Source: an uncultured Paracoccaceae bacterium (GTDB taxonomy: Bacteria; Pseudomonadota; Alphaproteobacteria; Rhodobacterales; Rhodobacteraceae). Taken from it: 44,783 nt of DNA. Shown in pieces: positions 17,800 to 26,217 of the stretch; the stretch's first letter is position 1; the number at the start of each line of letters is the position of its first letter. The stretch spans positions 1-44,783 of the forward strand of contig CALSOO010000012.1 of assembly GCA_943787985.1 (NCBI GenBank), in the 5' to 3' direction. The notes under the pieces are model-generated. The model was not told where the DNA came from and made no database searches. It worked only from the letters and a program-made list of their open reading frames with translations. A program made the position numbers and the translations under genes.

Positions 17800-18753
17800 T
17801 TACTTGGCGTAATAGCTGTAGGTTTCGCGGATCCCGTCCACAAACGGGCGCGCAGAGTCCCCAAGCAGCACTTTGACGTCCTTTTTGTCCGCGATCACAT
17901 CACGCGGTTCGGTCGCCAGAAGGTCTTTGGCGGGGATTTTCTCATAGGCGAGGGGTTTGCCTGTGACGTCTTCGATCGCGGCGACCACATCCATCAATGT
18001 GGTGGTGACCCCTGATCCCAGCATGTTCACCGGCTCGGACGGCTCGCCTGCGCGCAGCTTGTTGGCCAGCGTCGCAATTCCAAAGCCCACGTCGCCTGCG
18101 TAGATAAAGTCGCGGGACTGTTCGCCGTCGCCGTTGATCGTCACCGCTGTGCCGTTGATTGCGGCCCGCGTGAACGCGTGGATCGCGGATTTCTTGTTGT
18201 CGGAGTATTTCCCGAACACATTCGTCAGGCGGATCACGCGGAATTCGGCACCGCGCAGTTCGACCAGCTTTTCGAGGATCATTTCCTCGGCCGCTTTGGT
18301 CGCGCCGTAAAAGTTCTTGGGGCAGTAGGGTGAGGTCACCGACACTTCGAACGTGCCGTCAAACAGCGCCCCTGCGGTCGAGATCAGGATGAATTTATCC
18401 CCGGGCTTCACGGCTTGCATCACGAATTTGGCAGGGTCTGCGATGTTGGCGTCGATGAAATCCAGCGGTCGGTCCTTGGATTCGGCCACCCGCGTTTCTC
18501 CGGCGAGGAACACAAACACCCGTCCGTTTTCGCTTTGGATGTTGTTCAGAAACTCGACCGCGCCTGCGTCCTCGTAGTTGCCCACATAAGAAGGCACATC
18601 CAGCGCCTCGTGTCCGGGGGCGGGGTTGGACAGGTTGTCCACGATCACAGGGCTCAATCCCTCGAACGCGGGGTTGGTCGCGATGTTTTCCAGAATGTTG
18701 CGTCCGACAAAGCCAAAGCCGCCAATAAGGACAAGTGTTGAGGAATTTTTCAT
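17800..18753 (-). CDS. NAD-dependent epimerase/dehydratase (extended SDR)
   Basis: A 317-residue short-chain dehydrogenase of the sugar-nucleotide type. The dinucleotide motif is LIGGFGFVGRNILENI, the active site has SPYCPKNFYGATKAAEEM (YxxxK), and RDFIYAGDVGFGIATLANK marks the substrate-binding side. The exact sugar is not readable; a UDP-glucose 4-epimerase-type role supplying glf is possible. The ATG at 18753 is the second codon of a longer frame opening with TTG. It is transcribed just before glf and divergent from the GT2 gene at 18911. Confidence 0.85.
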   Translation of the reverse strand: MKNSSTLVLIGGFGFVGRNILENIATNPAFEGLSPVIVDNLSNPAPGHEALDVPSYVGNYEDAGAVEFLNNIQSENGRVFVFLAGETRVAESKDRPLDFIDANIADPAKFVMQAVKPGDKFILISTAGALFDGTFEVSVTSPYCPKNFYGATKAAEEMILEKLVELRGAEFRVIRLTNVFGKYSDNKKSAIHAFTRAAINGTAVTINGDGEQSRDFIYAGDVGFGIATLANKLRAGEPSEPVNMLGSGVTTTLMDVVAAIEDVTGKPLAYEKIPAKDLLATEPRDVIADKKDVKVLLGDSARPFVDGIRETYSYYAK

Positions 18754-18910
18754 CAATTTGAGTCTTTCTATTCAGGTCTGCGGCGTCTGGTTAACTCAGT
18801 CCTATGCCGCGCTGAAGGGGAATTCAAACGCTGTTTCCCGACTGGGAGGACCTGCGCTGACGTTGTCCTGTTCCGGGTCAACACAGGGCCGATAAAAGAA
18901 AGCCAAGAGT

Positions 18911-19726
18911 ATGACGCCATTCAATACGCCTGCCCCTGCCTGTGATCTGTCTGTGATTGTGACGGTGCATTCCGAAACCGTGGTCGGGGGCCCCACCATG
19001 CGCGCGGCCGATGCGGCCATCGAGGCCGCCAAGGTCGCAGGTTTTTCGGTGCAGCGTTTGATTGCGTTGGACAGTCCCACCGCAGGGACCGCCCGGTATT
19101 TCAACCAGCCTGCCTTTGATCATTGGGAGCGGGTGGCGTTGACCCAAGGGGATTTGGGCCGTGCCCGCAACGAGGTCGTCAAGGATCATGCCCGCGGCAG
19201 TGCCATCGCTTTTCTGGATGCGGATGATCTGTTTTCCCAAAACTGGCTGGCAGAGGGCATGAACCGTTTGCGCGCCGCCGAAGCGCGCGGCGAGCGGATG
19301 ATTGTCCATCCCGAGTTGAACTGGCTCTTTGACGGGGCCCAGTCGGTCTATTGGAACCCTGAACAGGATGATCCGCTGTGGACCCCTTATTACCTCTACG
19401 TGATGAATTACTATGACAGTCTGTGCCTGACGCCCCGCGCCGCCCATCTTGAGCTGCCATATGTGCACCGCGACATTCCCAACGGTTTGTCGTTTCAGGA
19501 CTGGCAGTTCAGCATTGAAACCACCCAGGCCGGATGGCGGCACGGGGTGGCCCGTGACACCATCATTTTCAAGCGCCGCCGCGATGTGTCGCTGGTCACC
19601 GAAAGCCAGGGACGGCGGGCTGTGGTGCGGGCGTTGCCTGCGATGCGCATCGACCGTGTGGCGGCTTTGGGCTTTCGCAAACCCTGCACAGAGCAAGGCG
19701 CCCCCCCCGCCCCTGACCCCCTTTGA
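18911..19726 (+). CDS. GT2 glycosyltransferase, 5' part of a frameshifted GT2-GT4 gene
   Basis: A 271-residue reading frame with GT-A features: CDLSVIVTVHSETVVGGPTMRAADAAIEAA, GDLGRARNEVVKDHARGSAIAFLDADDLFSQNW (metal-binding DADD) and IPNGLSFQDWQF. It runs into a C8 tract at 19701-19708 and stops at 19724-19726, 16 bases later. The next frame continues directly with PLTPFERLRKL and 600 more residues of transferase. If the tract had seven cytosines the two would fuse into an 889-residue protein. So this is either a truncated but functional GT2, a phase-variable fusion gene, or an assembly error. Confidence 0.8.
   Translation: MTPFNTPAPACDLSVIVTVHSETVVGGPTMRAADAAIEAAKVAGFSVQRLIALDSPTAGTARYFNQPAFDHWERVALTQGDLGRARNEVVKDHARGSAIAFLDADDLFSQNWLAEGMNRLRAAEARGERMIVHPELNWLFDGAQSVYWNPEQDDPLWTPYYLYVMNYYDSLCLTPRAAHLELPYVHRDIPNGLSFQDWQFSIETTQAGWRHGVARDTIIFKRRRDVSLVTESQGRRAVVRALPAMRIDRVAALGFRKPCTEQGAPPAPDPL
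19701..19708 (+). repeat. C8 homopolymer at the frameshift
   Basis: CGCCCCCCCCGCCC carries eight consecutive C at 19701-19708. Removing one C joins the upstream GT2 frame to the downstream GT4 frame without a stop. Other C8 runs occur in this window, inside the RTX genes, where they encode glycines and do not break the frame. Confidence 0.85.
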
Positions 19727-19730
19727 GCGG

Positions 19731-21581
19731 TTGCGCAAATTGATTGCCACCAGCGGTGAGGCCGCCGCCCAAGACGCCCCGCCCCCCATCGCCGCCTTGT
19801 GCCGTGACATTGCGCGTGTGCCGGCCCAAAACCCGAATTACGGCCCTGTGCTGGACGCCCGTATCCGCCACGCCAACGCCCGCACCCCCGCCACCCCGAG
19901 CAAAGCCTACAACGCCATTGCGCGCAGTTTTGACACGGGGTTTTATCTGGCGGCCAACCCCGACATCCTGAGTGCTCCCGACGTGAACCCGCGCGAACAC
20001 TACATGCGGGCAGGCGCGCGCGAAGGGCGCGATCCGCATCCGTTGTTCGGGGCCAAAGCCTATCTGGCGCGTTATCCCGGTGTGGCAAAGTCCGACAAAA
20101 CCCCGTTTCACCACTGGCTGCAACACGGCCAGCTTGAGGGCAAAATCGGCGCCCCGTTTACCCACTTCGAGGAAATGGCGCGTATGTTGGGGCTGACTGC
20201 CGCTCAGGCGGAGGTGCTGTATGCGCAGCGCTACGCCGATCTGCGCCAGCGCCTCGGCAGCGGGGCTTTGGGGGCGCAAGTCGCCCAGGCCGCCCGCTTT
20301 GATCCGACCATCGAAATGGGCTGGATCCAAGCCCTGCAAATCAAAATCCCCCCCTTTCACAGCGATCTGACCACACAGCGGGTCACGGGGATGTTCCGCG
20401 CGCTGGAACAGGCCAGACACTGCACCGCACAGGCGGTGATTGTGGTGAACAAGCCGCGGTGGGGCGGGGCACGGCGCATGGAGGGACATCTGGCCGATGC
20501 GCTGGTGGCCCGCTACGGCGCGGATCAGGTGGTGGTCATCACCACGGACGGGGCAGGGATGATGCCAAGCGGAAAGTTCCCCCAAGGGGTGCGCCATGTG
20601 GATTTGCCCACGGCCCTGCAGGGCAAACTGCCGCGGGATTTCAACGAACGCAGTCTGGTGGAGGTGTTGCGTGCATTGGCCCCCAAGGTCGTGTTCAACG
20701 TCAACAGCCGCCTGATGTGGGATGCGCTTGGCAGCTACGGGCAGGCCCTGAGCGCCAGTATGCGCCTGTTCGGCTGTCTGTTTTGCAATGAACGCACCAA
20801 CACAGGGGCGTGGACGGGCTATCCGCTGCGCCGGTTCTATCGCCACTTTGACCTGCTGGCAGGGGTGTGCACCGACAGCCAGTTTCTGGCGGACCAGTTG
20901 AGGCGCGACTACATGCTTCCCGCCGGGGACGCGGCGCGGATCACTGTGTTGCGCGGGCCTGTGGATCACAGCATCGCCCTTGCGCCGCTGCCAGAGGGAA
21001 ACCCGCGCCCGCAGATTTTCTGGTCAGGACGGATGGATGCCCAAAAACGGGTGGATCTGCTGTATGAGATCGCCGCGCTGATGCCGCAGGCAGAGTTTCA
21101 TGTCTGGGGGGAAAAGGTGCTCAAAGGGGGGCCGCCCCTGCCGGAACCTCCCCGCAATATCACCCTGCACGGAGCCTATGCGCGCTTTGCCGAGCTGCCG
21201 CTGGAGCGGGCGGATCTGTGGCTTTATACGTCGGGGTGGGACGGTATTCCGCAGACCTTGTTGGAAGTGGGGATGACGGGGGTGCCGATTGTGGGCACAT
21301 CCGTTGGCGGCACAGGCGAAGTGCTGCATCCGACCCTTGCGCAGGCTTTGCCACAAGAGGCCCACGCGGGCGATTACGTCACCGCCATCAAGACTGTGCT
21401 GGCCCAAACGACCAAAGCCCGCACCAAAGCGCGGGCCTTGCGGGAATATCTGATCCAGCGTCACACGGCGGAAGCCTATAGCAGGGCCATCGCAGAGGTG
21501 GTTGGCCCTGCTGTTGCCCCGAAAAAAGCGGTGCAACAGCTGAAACCGGTGGCCCGAACCCTGCACAAACGCGCAGGGTAG
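19731..21581 (+). CDS. GT4 glycosyltransferase with SFDTGFYLAANPDI domain, 3' part of the frameshifted gene
   Basis: The frame after the C8 tract encodes about 616 residues. It opens with an accessory region holding SFDTGFYLAANPDILSAPDVNPREHYMRAGAREGRDPHPLFGAKAYL, a domain often attached to polysaccharide glycosyltransferases. A GT-B fold follows: NERSLVEVLRALAPKVVFNVNSRLMW, then PQIFWSGRMDAQKRVDLLYEIAALMPQAEFHVWG and the donor-site stretch LYTSGWDGIPQTLLEVGMTGVPIVGTSVGGTGEVL of Glycos_transf_1. There is no ATG with a ribosome-binding site near the start; TTG at 19731 is a placeholder. A fusion with the upstream GT2 is the likelier ancestral form. Confidence 0.8.
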   Translation: MRKLIATSGEAAAQDAPPPIAALCRDIARVPAQNPNYGPVLDARIRHANARTPATPSKAYNAIARSFDTGFYLAANPDILSAPDVNPREHYMRAGAREGRDPHPLFGAKAYLARYPGVAKSDKTPFHHWLQHGQLEGKIGAPFTHFEEMARMLGLTAAQAEVLYAQRYADLRQRLGSGALGAQVAQAARFDPTIEMGWIQALQIKIPPFHSDLTTQRVTGMFRALEQARHCTAQAVIVVNKPRWGGARRMEGHLADALVARYGADQVVVITTDGAGMMPSGKFPQGVRHVDLPTALQGKLPRDFNERSLVEVLRALAPKVVFNVNSRLMWDALGSYGQALSASMRLFGCLFCNERTNTGAWTGYPLRRFYRHFDLLAGVCTDSQFLADQLRRDYMLPAGDAARITVLRGPVDHSIALAPLPEGNPRPQIFWSGRMDAQKRVDLLYEIAALMPQAEFHVWGEKVLKGGPPLPEPPRNITLHGAYARFAELPLERADLWLYTSGWDGIPQTLLEVGMTGVPIVGTSVGGTGEVLHPTLAQALPQEAHAGDYVTAIKTVLAQTTKARTKARALREYLIQRHTAEAYSRAIAEVVGPAVAPKKAVQQLKPVARTLHKRAG

Positions 21582-21601
21582 GCACAAGGTAGGCGCAAGG
21601 T

Positions 21602-21760
21602 TTAATCGGCGTCGCGCAGCGCTTCGAGTTTGGAGCGGCTGTTGATGATCGCGATCTCTGCCTCGATGATGCGCAGGCGTGCTTCGGCATCACGGGCGCG
21701 CAGTTCGTTGCGCTCCATTTTGGATGTCAGGGCTTGGAGTTCTTTATCGTCGTTGGTCAT
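21602..21760 (-). CDS. Small coiled-coil protein, 52 residues
   Basis: A short frame, MTNDDKELQA..., of 52 residues ending in TAA. It is highly charged with a heptad-like pattern (LQALTSKMERNELRARDAEARLRIIEAEIAIINSRSKLEALRD), which predicts a single coiled coil. It lies between the glycosyltransferase (convergent, 20 bases) and the methyltransferase on the same strand (35 bases after its stop), so it is probably the last gene of the GT4-methyltransferase operon. No family is recognised. The ribosome-binding site is weak, and the evidence is the composition and the tight fit between neighbours. Confidence 0.6.
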   Translation of the reverse strand: MTNDDKELQALTSKMERNELRARDAEARLRIIEAEIAIINSRSKLEALRDAD

Positions 21761-21795
21761 TGGGTCACATTTCAGGTTGGAAAAAGGAAAGAGGT

Positions 21796-22827
21796 TTAAA
21801 CAGGTTTACGGATAACAAGGCGCAGGGCGCGGCTGTCCTGATCTTCTTCGGACATGGCCGCAAAGCGGGGCAAATACGCCGCGCGGGTCGTTTCGGGGAC
21901 GGGAATGCGTTTGTGTTGCGTTTCAAGGATCTCAAAACCCACCGCCTTAAAGGCCGCGATCTGTTCAGAGGCCCGCAACCGGTTGAGGTTGGGCGCGCAG
22001 GTTTCTTCGGTCAGGAAGCTGAACTCGTTGTAATCCCCGTCGTGGCGATAGGCGCGGTGATCGGCCAGATCGATGTAGTGAAACCCCAACCCCCCCGGCT
22101 CCATCAGCTCATAGATGTGTTTGGTCACACCGGGCACATCCATCACATGTTCGAACACGGCGTACGAGATCAGGAAAGACACCGACCCCGGCGCAATTCC
22201 GGCTTCCACGATGTCGCAGCATTTGAAGGCGACCTGTTCGGCCACATTGCGCAGCCCCCCGGCGAGGTCCCCTTTGGACAGGGCCGCCGCATCAAAATTG
22301 CGCAGCCGCGCGAGGTAATCGGCCTGATCCGTGCCCTCCATCATGTAGCGTTCGGGGAACATGAACATGGATGAAATCACGTCATACATCGACAAAGCCG
22401 CATAGCTTTCATCGCTGATCGGCATGAAGTCACTGCCAAAGGCGTTTTCGAATCCGTTGGCGTAGAAATACGTGGCCATGGCCAGCGGTTCATGTGCCCC
22501 GCATCCCAGATCCACAAAGGTGCGCCGCGAGCGCAGCCCGTGCCGTTTCACCATTCGCGCCAGATTGGCCGCTTTGCCGCGCAGCTTTTCGGGGCCGTAT
22601 TTGCCCAGTCCCGCCCCCTGCAGCATCCGCCCTGCAAAGGTCAGGTGTTTGAGCTTTTCCTTGCGGTTGAGCTTGCTGGCGCTGAGCTGGGGCAGGGCGT
22701 TGAGCAGATGCGTCAAAGCCGGCTCCGCTTTGCCTTCGCTCAGAAGCCCGTCAAAGGTTTCTTTGAACGCCGCCTCATCAAAAGCTGCGGGTTTTGCCGC
22801 TTTAGGTACGTTGTTTTGCGTGTTCAT
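21796..22827 (-). CDS. Class I SAM-dependent methyltransferase
   Basis: A 343-residue enzyme with motif I VDLGCGAHEPLAMATYFYANG and post-I acidic residues in NAFGSDFMP, and later CCDIVEAGIAPGSVSFLISYAVFEHVMDVPGVTKHIYELMEPGG, the motif IV region of class I methyltransferases. About 100 residues of helical N-terminus precede the catalytic part. The ATG overlaps the stop codon of the large glycosyltransferase gene (ATGA at 22824-22827), so the two are translationally coupled. AAGGAAAA precedes it. It most likely methylates a sugar or the polymer end; the acceptor is not deducible. Confidence 0.85.
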   Translation of the reverse strand: MNTQNNVPKAAKPAAFDEAAFKETFDGLLSEGKAEPALTHLLNALPQLSASKLNRKEKLKHLTFAGRMLQGAGLGKYGPEKLRGKAANLARMVKRHGLRSRRTFVDLGCGAHEPLAMATYFYANGFENAFGSDFMPISDESYAALSMYDVISSMFMFPERYMMEGTDQADYLARLRNFDAAALSKGDLAGGLRNVAEQVAFKCCDIVEAGIAPGSVSFLISYAVFEHVMDVPGVTKHIYELMEPGGLGFHYIDLADHRAYRHDGDYNEFSFLTEETCAPNLNRLRASEQIAAFKAVGFEILETQHKRIPVPETTRAAYLPRFAAMSEEDQDSRALRLVIRKPV

Positions 22828-25800
22828 GATGGTTTTCCTTTTGCAAGCCGCAGAACCTTTTGGCCTTGGGCATTGGTCCCTGCGATGAGGCGCCCGTTGG
22901 GGATACGGGTCTGGGTTTCCCAGATCATCAGCTCAAGCCTGGTTCCAGCCTGCAAGAATTCGTTGAGAATGGGAATACTGAACCCGTGATGCTCCAGCCC
23001 CGGCGTGCCGCGGGCCAGCCCCGGTGTCAGCACATCCGCCCGTGTCATGAACACTGGCAGATCGTCCATCATCACGGCCACATGCAGAATGTCCTCTTGG
23101 GCGTCACGGTCCCATGTCCAGCCCCGGATCATGTCATGGGCCAGCCAGAAATCCTTGGCCGGTTTCATCACCCGCCCGCGCGGCGTGCCGCTGCGCACGT
23201 CTTGATCCATGACCCCGGCCATCAGCTTCTGGCTGTGCTCTATCGCTTCTTTCAGCAAGAACCCCCGCCGGGTAGTGTTGTGGGTCAGCCCCAACAACGC
23301 GGTGATATCGGGGGCGGCGTCCAGTTCTGCGGCGCCTTGATCCTTTGAGGTTTGCCCCCTGTTCTGTGTCGTCCCCCCGCTCACGATCTCGAGCACATTT
23401 GCCGTGTCGCCTGTCACTTCGGCAAAGGTGGCGGCGTTCATCTGGGCCATCGCCCCTTTGACCTCTCCCGCGCCAAGCTGCTGGTTGAGCATCACATTCA
23501 GCGCCTCCTTGGTCAGGATCGGAGTGCGGGCGGACAATCCGAACACCCCTTCGCTGATCTTGGTGACCCGCAAGAACTGGGTGCGGGTGCGTTCGCCGTC
23601 CACTTCCAGCGCCCAGTGCAACGCATATGAGCTGCCCACATCCCACGTGTGCGGAATGTCAAAGCGTGACAGGGTGACCAGCTCGTTTTTGTCCCCTGCG
23701 TTCTCGTGGCTTTCCACCAGCGCTGTCGGCTCGGCCATGCCGCGCACTGACAGCACACGTTCGCCCGTGCCGCGTGCATAGAGCCACAGGCAGTTGTCGG
23801 TTTCCTCAAGGGCGATCACCATGGCGCGGTGGCGGGCCTGCTGGATGTCGGTGCGGTCCCAATCCACAGGCATCATCCACAGGGTTTCCCCGTCGATGCG
23901 ACTGCCATCGCGCAGCATATGCGGGGCCAGTGCTCCGGCGCTGCCCTGTTGCAGGGTCGCCAGCGTGATTTTGCGTTGCGCCAATGTGCCCGCATCCAGC
24001 AGGGGTTTCGCCTTGAGATAGGAATAGACCGTGTCGCCGGCATAGGCTTTGGCCTTGGCCGCCCCGTTGAGCCAGCGCAGCAGAAGTTCGGGATGCACCA
24101 ACATGTCGCTGCCCCCCGTTTCCACGATACGGGTGACATACTCGTGCAAGATCCCAGCGCGCACATCATAGGGTTCAAAGGCCCCCAAACGGGTGCGGGT
24201 GCTGGCGCGCATCGCGAAAATCTCGCCGCCGTAAGCGCGGGTGTTGAGGTATTGCGAGGCCACATCCCCCCCGATCGGCATCCCCACAAGCCCGTTGCCC
24301 CCGTCAAAGAAGGTGGTGAACAAGATGTCAGGCTGATGGGTCAGGGCGGTGGTGGCGGCCGCAAAAAATCCGGGCTGGGGGCAAATATCCGCGCCGTGGC
24401 TCATCACCACCGCGTCCTGGGTCTGGCTGTCGGCCAGCAGGTTCAGCGCATCCCCCGCCGCTTGCCCGATGGCATCCAGAACCCGGGTTGTGATTCCTTC
24501 CCGGGAGAGGGCTTCGGCCCCCGCGTGGACCTCTTCGCGCAAGGCCGCTTCGGTGTAGGCCAGCAGCACTTCTTGTGGCGGATCGGCTTTGAGGGCCTTC
24601 ACCAGAATGGACACATTGTCCCCGCGCCGCACCAGAACCGCAAAGCTGATACCGCCCACAGGCCGGGGCGTGGGGTTCATGGCTTTGGTGATGTCACCAA
24701 TGGCCGCCGCGCGTCCTTTTTCCTTGATCGCATCCCCGACATGGGCGTGAAACCCGTACCAGACCCGCAGGTTTTCATCGTTGGAGAAGCTGGAGTGCGC
24801 AATGGTTTGCCCGTCGCGCAACACCCGTTCCAACTGATCCGCGAGGTCTTGGGCGCGCGGTGCCACAAGGCAGCGTTCGTGATCGCCCACATCGATCAGT
24901 TCGGGCGTGCCGCCCACGGCTGTCGCGATAAAGGGGATGTTGTTTTCCAGCGTCTCGTAAACCGCCATCGTCGAGTTTTCGATCAGCGAGGGCATCACCG
25001 CAATCATGTCGCGGCTGCACATGTGGCTCAAGGCTTCGGGCTGGTTCTTGTCGTCGATATAGCCGACTTCGAAATCCCAGTTTTGCGCTTTTTCCTCGAG
25101 GTATTCCTGAACCGGGCGCCCCCCTTGGGTGGCCAAAGCCGCGCCCCATTTGCCCATAAAGGTCATTTTGGAGGGGGCAATTCCGCGTTCCTTGAGGATA
25201 TCCAGCGCGTTGCACATCATCTCGACGCCTTTGCGCCCTTCAAGGCGGCCAAAGAAAATCAGCTCTTGGGTTTTCACCAGATCGCCCGGTTTGCGGGGCG
25301 GGCGCGCGTCCGTGACGATGACTTTGGAGAAATCCACAATGTTGGGTTGCACAAACACGTTGGCGTCCGGCACTTTGTAGCCGATCTCTTCCATGAAGGT
25401 GATCAGATGGGCAGAGCCACCAATCACCGCATCCGCCAACTCGACGCATTTTTGTTCGGCGTAGGCGGCCAGCACCAGTTCGCGCTGTTCGATGGGTTGC
25501 ATCTGGTAGTGACGGTTCCAGATGTGGGGGGATGAGGTTTTGACCAGAAACAGCGTTTCCTGAAACGCCAGCCCCATGCGTTTGGCCATCAAGGCATAGA
25601 TCATGCCCCCCCGCCATTCAGAGGTGTGCACAACATCAAAAGGCGGGTTGTCACGCAGCCATTCATAGGCGGCGGCAAAGCGGGCCTGCCAATCGATAGA
25701 GGCGCCCCAAAGCGTGCGGTGCGGGGTTTCAAGGTAGTGCAGCGTCACCCCGAAAGCGGCGAAATGTTCGACCCAGTGTTCGGGCGTTTCATCCTGTACG

Positions 25801-26012
25801 ACGCGCCCTTTGAGGAACAGCACATGCACCTCGTGCCCGTTGGCTGCCAACCCTTTGGACAGGTGATAATAGGTCGAGGCAATGCCCCCGTTGCGCACTG
25901 GACCGATGATTTCTTCGGTGACGATGCAGACCCGCAGTTTCTCCTGGCCGGTGCTGAGCCCGATCTGGTCAATGGCAGGAAAGCTTTTAACCGCGAATGT
26001 GTCGATCTGCAT
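22824..26012 (-). CDS. Large multidomain glycosyltransferase (GT4 N-terminus)
   Basis: A 1062-residue protein. Residues about 25-430 are a GT-B transferase: VCIVTEEIIGPVRNGGIASTYYHLSKGLAANGHEVHVLF at the acceptor side, FGRLEGRKGVEMMCNALDIL and SLIENSTMAVYETLENNIPFIATAVGGTPELI at the donor side. The middle (about 460-680) includes a GT2-like pattern, VSILVKALKADPPQEVLLAYTEA and MSHGADICPQPGFFAAATTAL. The last 380 residues match nothing I recognise. It is probably a dual-activity enzyme that adds two sugars of a repeat unit; inference. I chose ATG 26012 (MQIDTF) over a TTG four codons upstream. It is first in a minus-strand operon with the methyltransferase. Confidence 0.86.
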   Translation of the reverse strand: MQIDTFAVKSFPAIDQIGLSTGQEKLRVCIVTEEIIGPVRNGGIASTYYHLSKGLAANGHEVHVLFLKGRVVQDETPEHWVEHFAAFGVTLHYLETPHRTLWGASIDWQARFAAAYEWLRDNPPFDVVHTSEWRGGMIYALMAKRMGLAFQETLFLVKTSSPHIWNRHYQMQPIEQRELVLAAYAEQKCVELADAVIGGSAHLITFMEEIGYKVPDANVFVQPNIVDFSKVIVTDARPPRKPGDLVKTQELIFFGRLEGRKGVEMMCNALDILKERGIAPSKMTFMGKWGAALATQGGRPVQEYLEEKAQNWDFEVGYIDDKNQPEALSHMCSRDMIAVMPSLIENSTMAVYETLENNIPFIATAVGGTPELIDVGDHERCLVAPRAQDLADQLERVLRDGQTIAHSSFSNDENLRVWYGFHAHVGDAIKEKGRAAAIGDITKAMNPTPRPVGGISFAVLVRRGDNVSILVKALKADPPQEVLLAYTEAALREEVHAGAEALSREGITTRVLDAIGQAAGDALNLLADSQTQDAVVMSHGADICPQPGFFAAATTALTHQPDILFTTFFDGGNGLVGMPIGGDVASQYLNTRAYGGEIFAMRASTRTRLGAFEPYDVRAGILHEYVTRIVETGGSDMLVHPELLLRWLNGAAKAKAYAGDTVYSYLKAKPLLDAGTLAQRKITLATLQQGSAGALAPHMLRDGSRIDGETLWMMPVDWDRTDIQQARHRAMVIALEETDNCLWLYARGTGERVLSVRGMAEPTALVESHENAGDKNELVTLSRFDIPHTWDVGSSYALHWALEVDGERTRTQFLRVTKISEGVFGLSARTPILTKEALNVMLNQQLGAGEVKGAMAQMNAATFAEVTGDTANVLEIVSGGTTQNRGQTSKDQGAAELDAAPDITALLGLTHNTTRRGFLLKEAIEHSQKLMAGVMDQDVRSGTPRGRVMKPAKDFWLAHDMIRGWTWDRDAQEDILHVAVMMDDLPVFMTRADVLTPGLARGTPGLEHHGFSIPILNEFLQAGTRLELMIWETQTRIPNGRLIAGTNAQGQKVLRLAKGKPS

Positions 26013-26217
26013 AAAACAACGCAACTCCGTTTATGGCCCGCGTTTGTGGGCGGTGCGTGATACTCTATTGTCGTCAAGTCAAGTCAATGCCATGCAGGAC
26101 ACAGTGCTGCAAGGGGAGCACGAAGTCGCGTGTGATAAACATTGCAACTGTGCGCATGGCACAGAATAAAGGCAGTATGACCCGACCCTTGGATTTGCCC
26201 GAAAGGGGGCTGTGCTT
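26013..26217. promoter_or_regulatory. Divergent promoter region before manC and the large glycosyltransferase
   Basis: About 200 bases between divergent starts. It contains the inverted repeat TGTGC-GCATG-GCACA at 26149-26163, about 55 bases before the manC start, which could be an operator. No further site is clear. Confidence 0.4.

Noticed and set aside
23829..25535. 568-codon plus-strand frame opposite the large glycosyltransferase
   Set aside because: Antisense shadow with His- and Gly-rich composition; the minus-strand frame carries the GT-B motifs.
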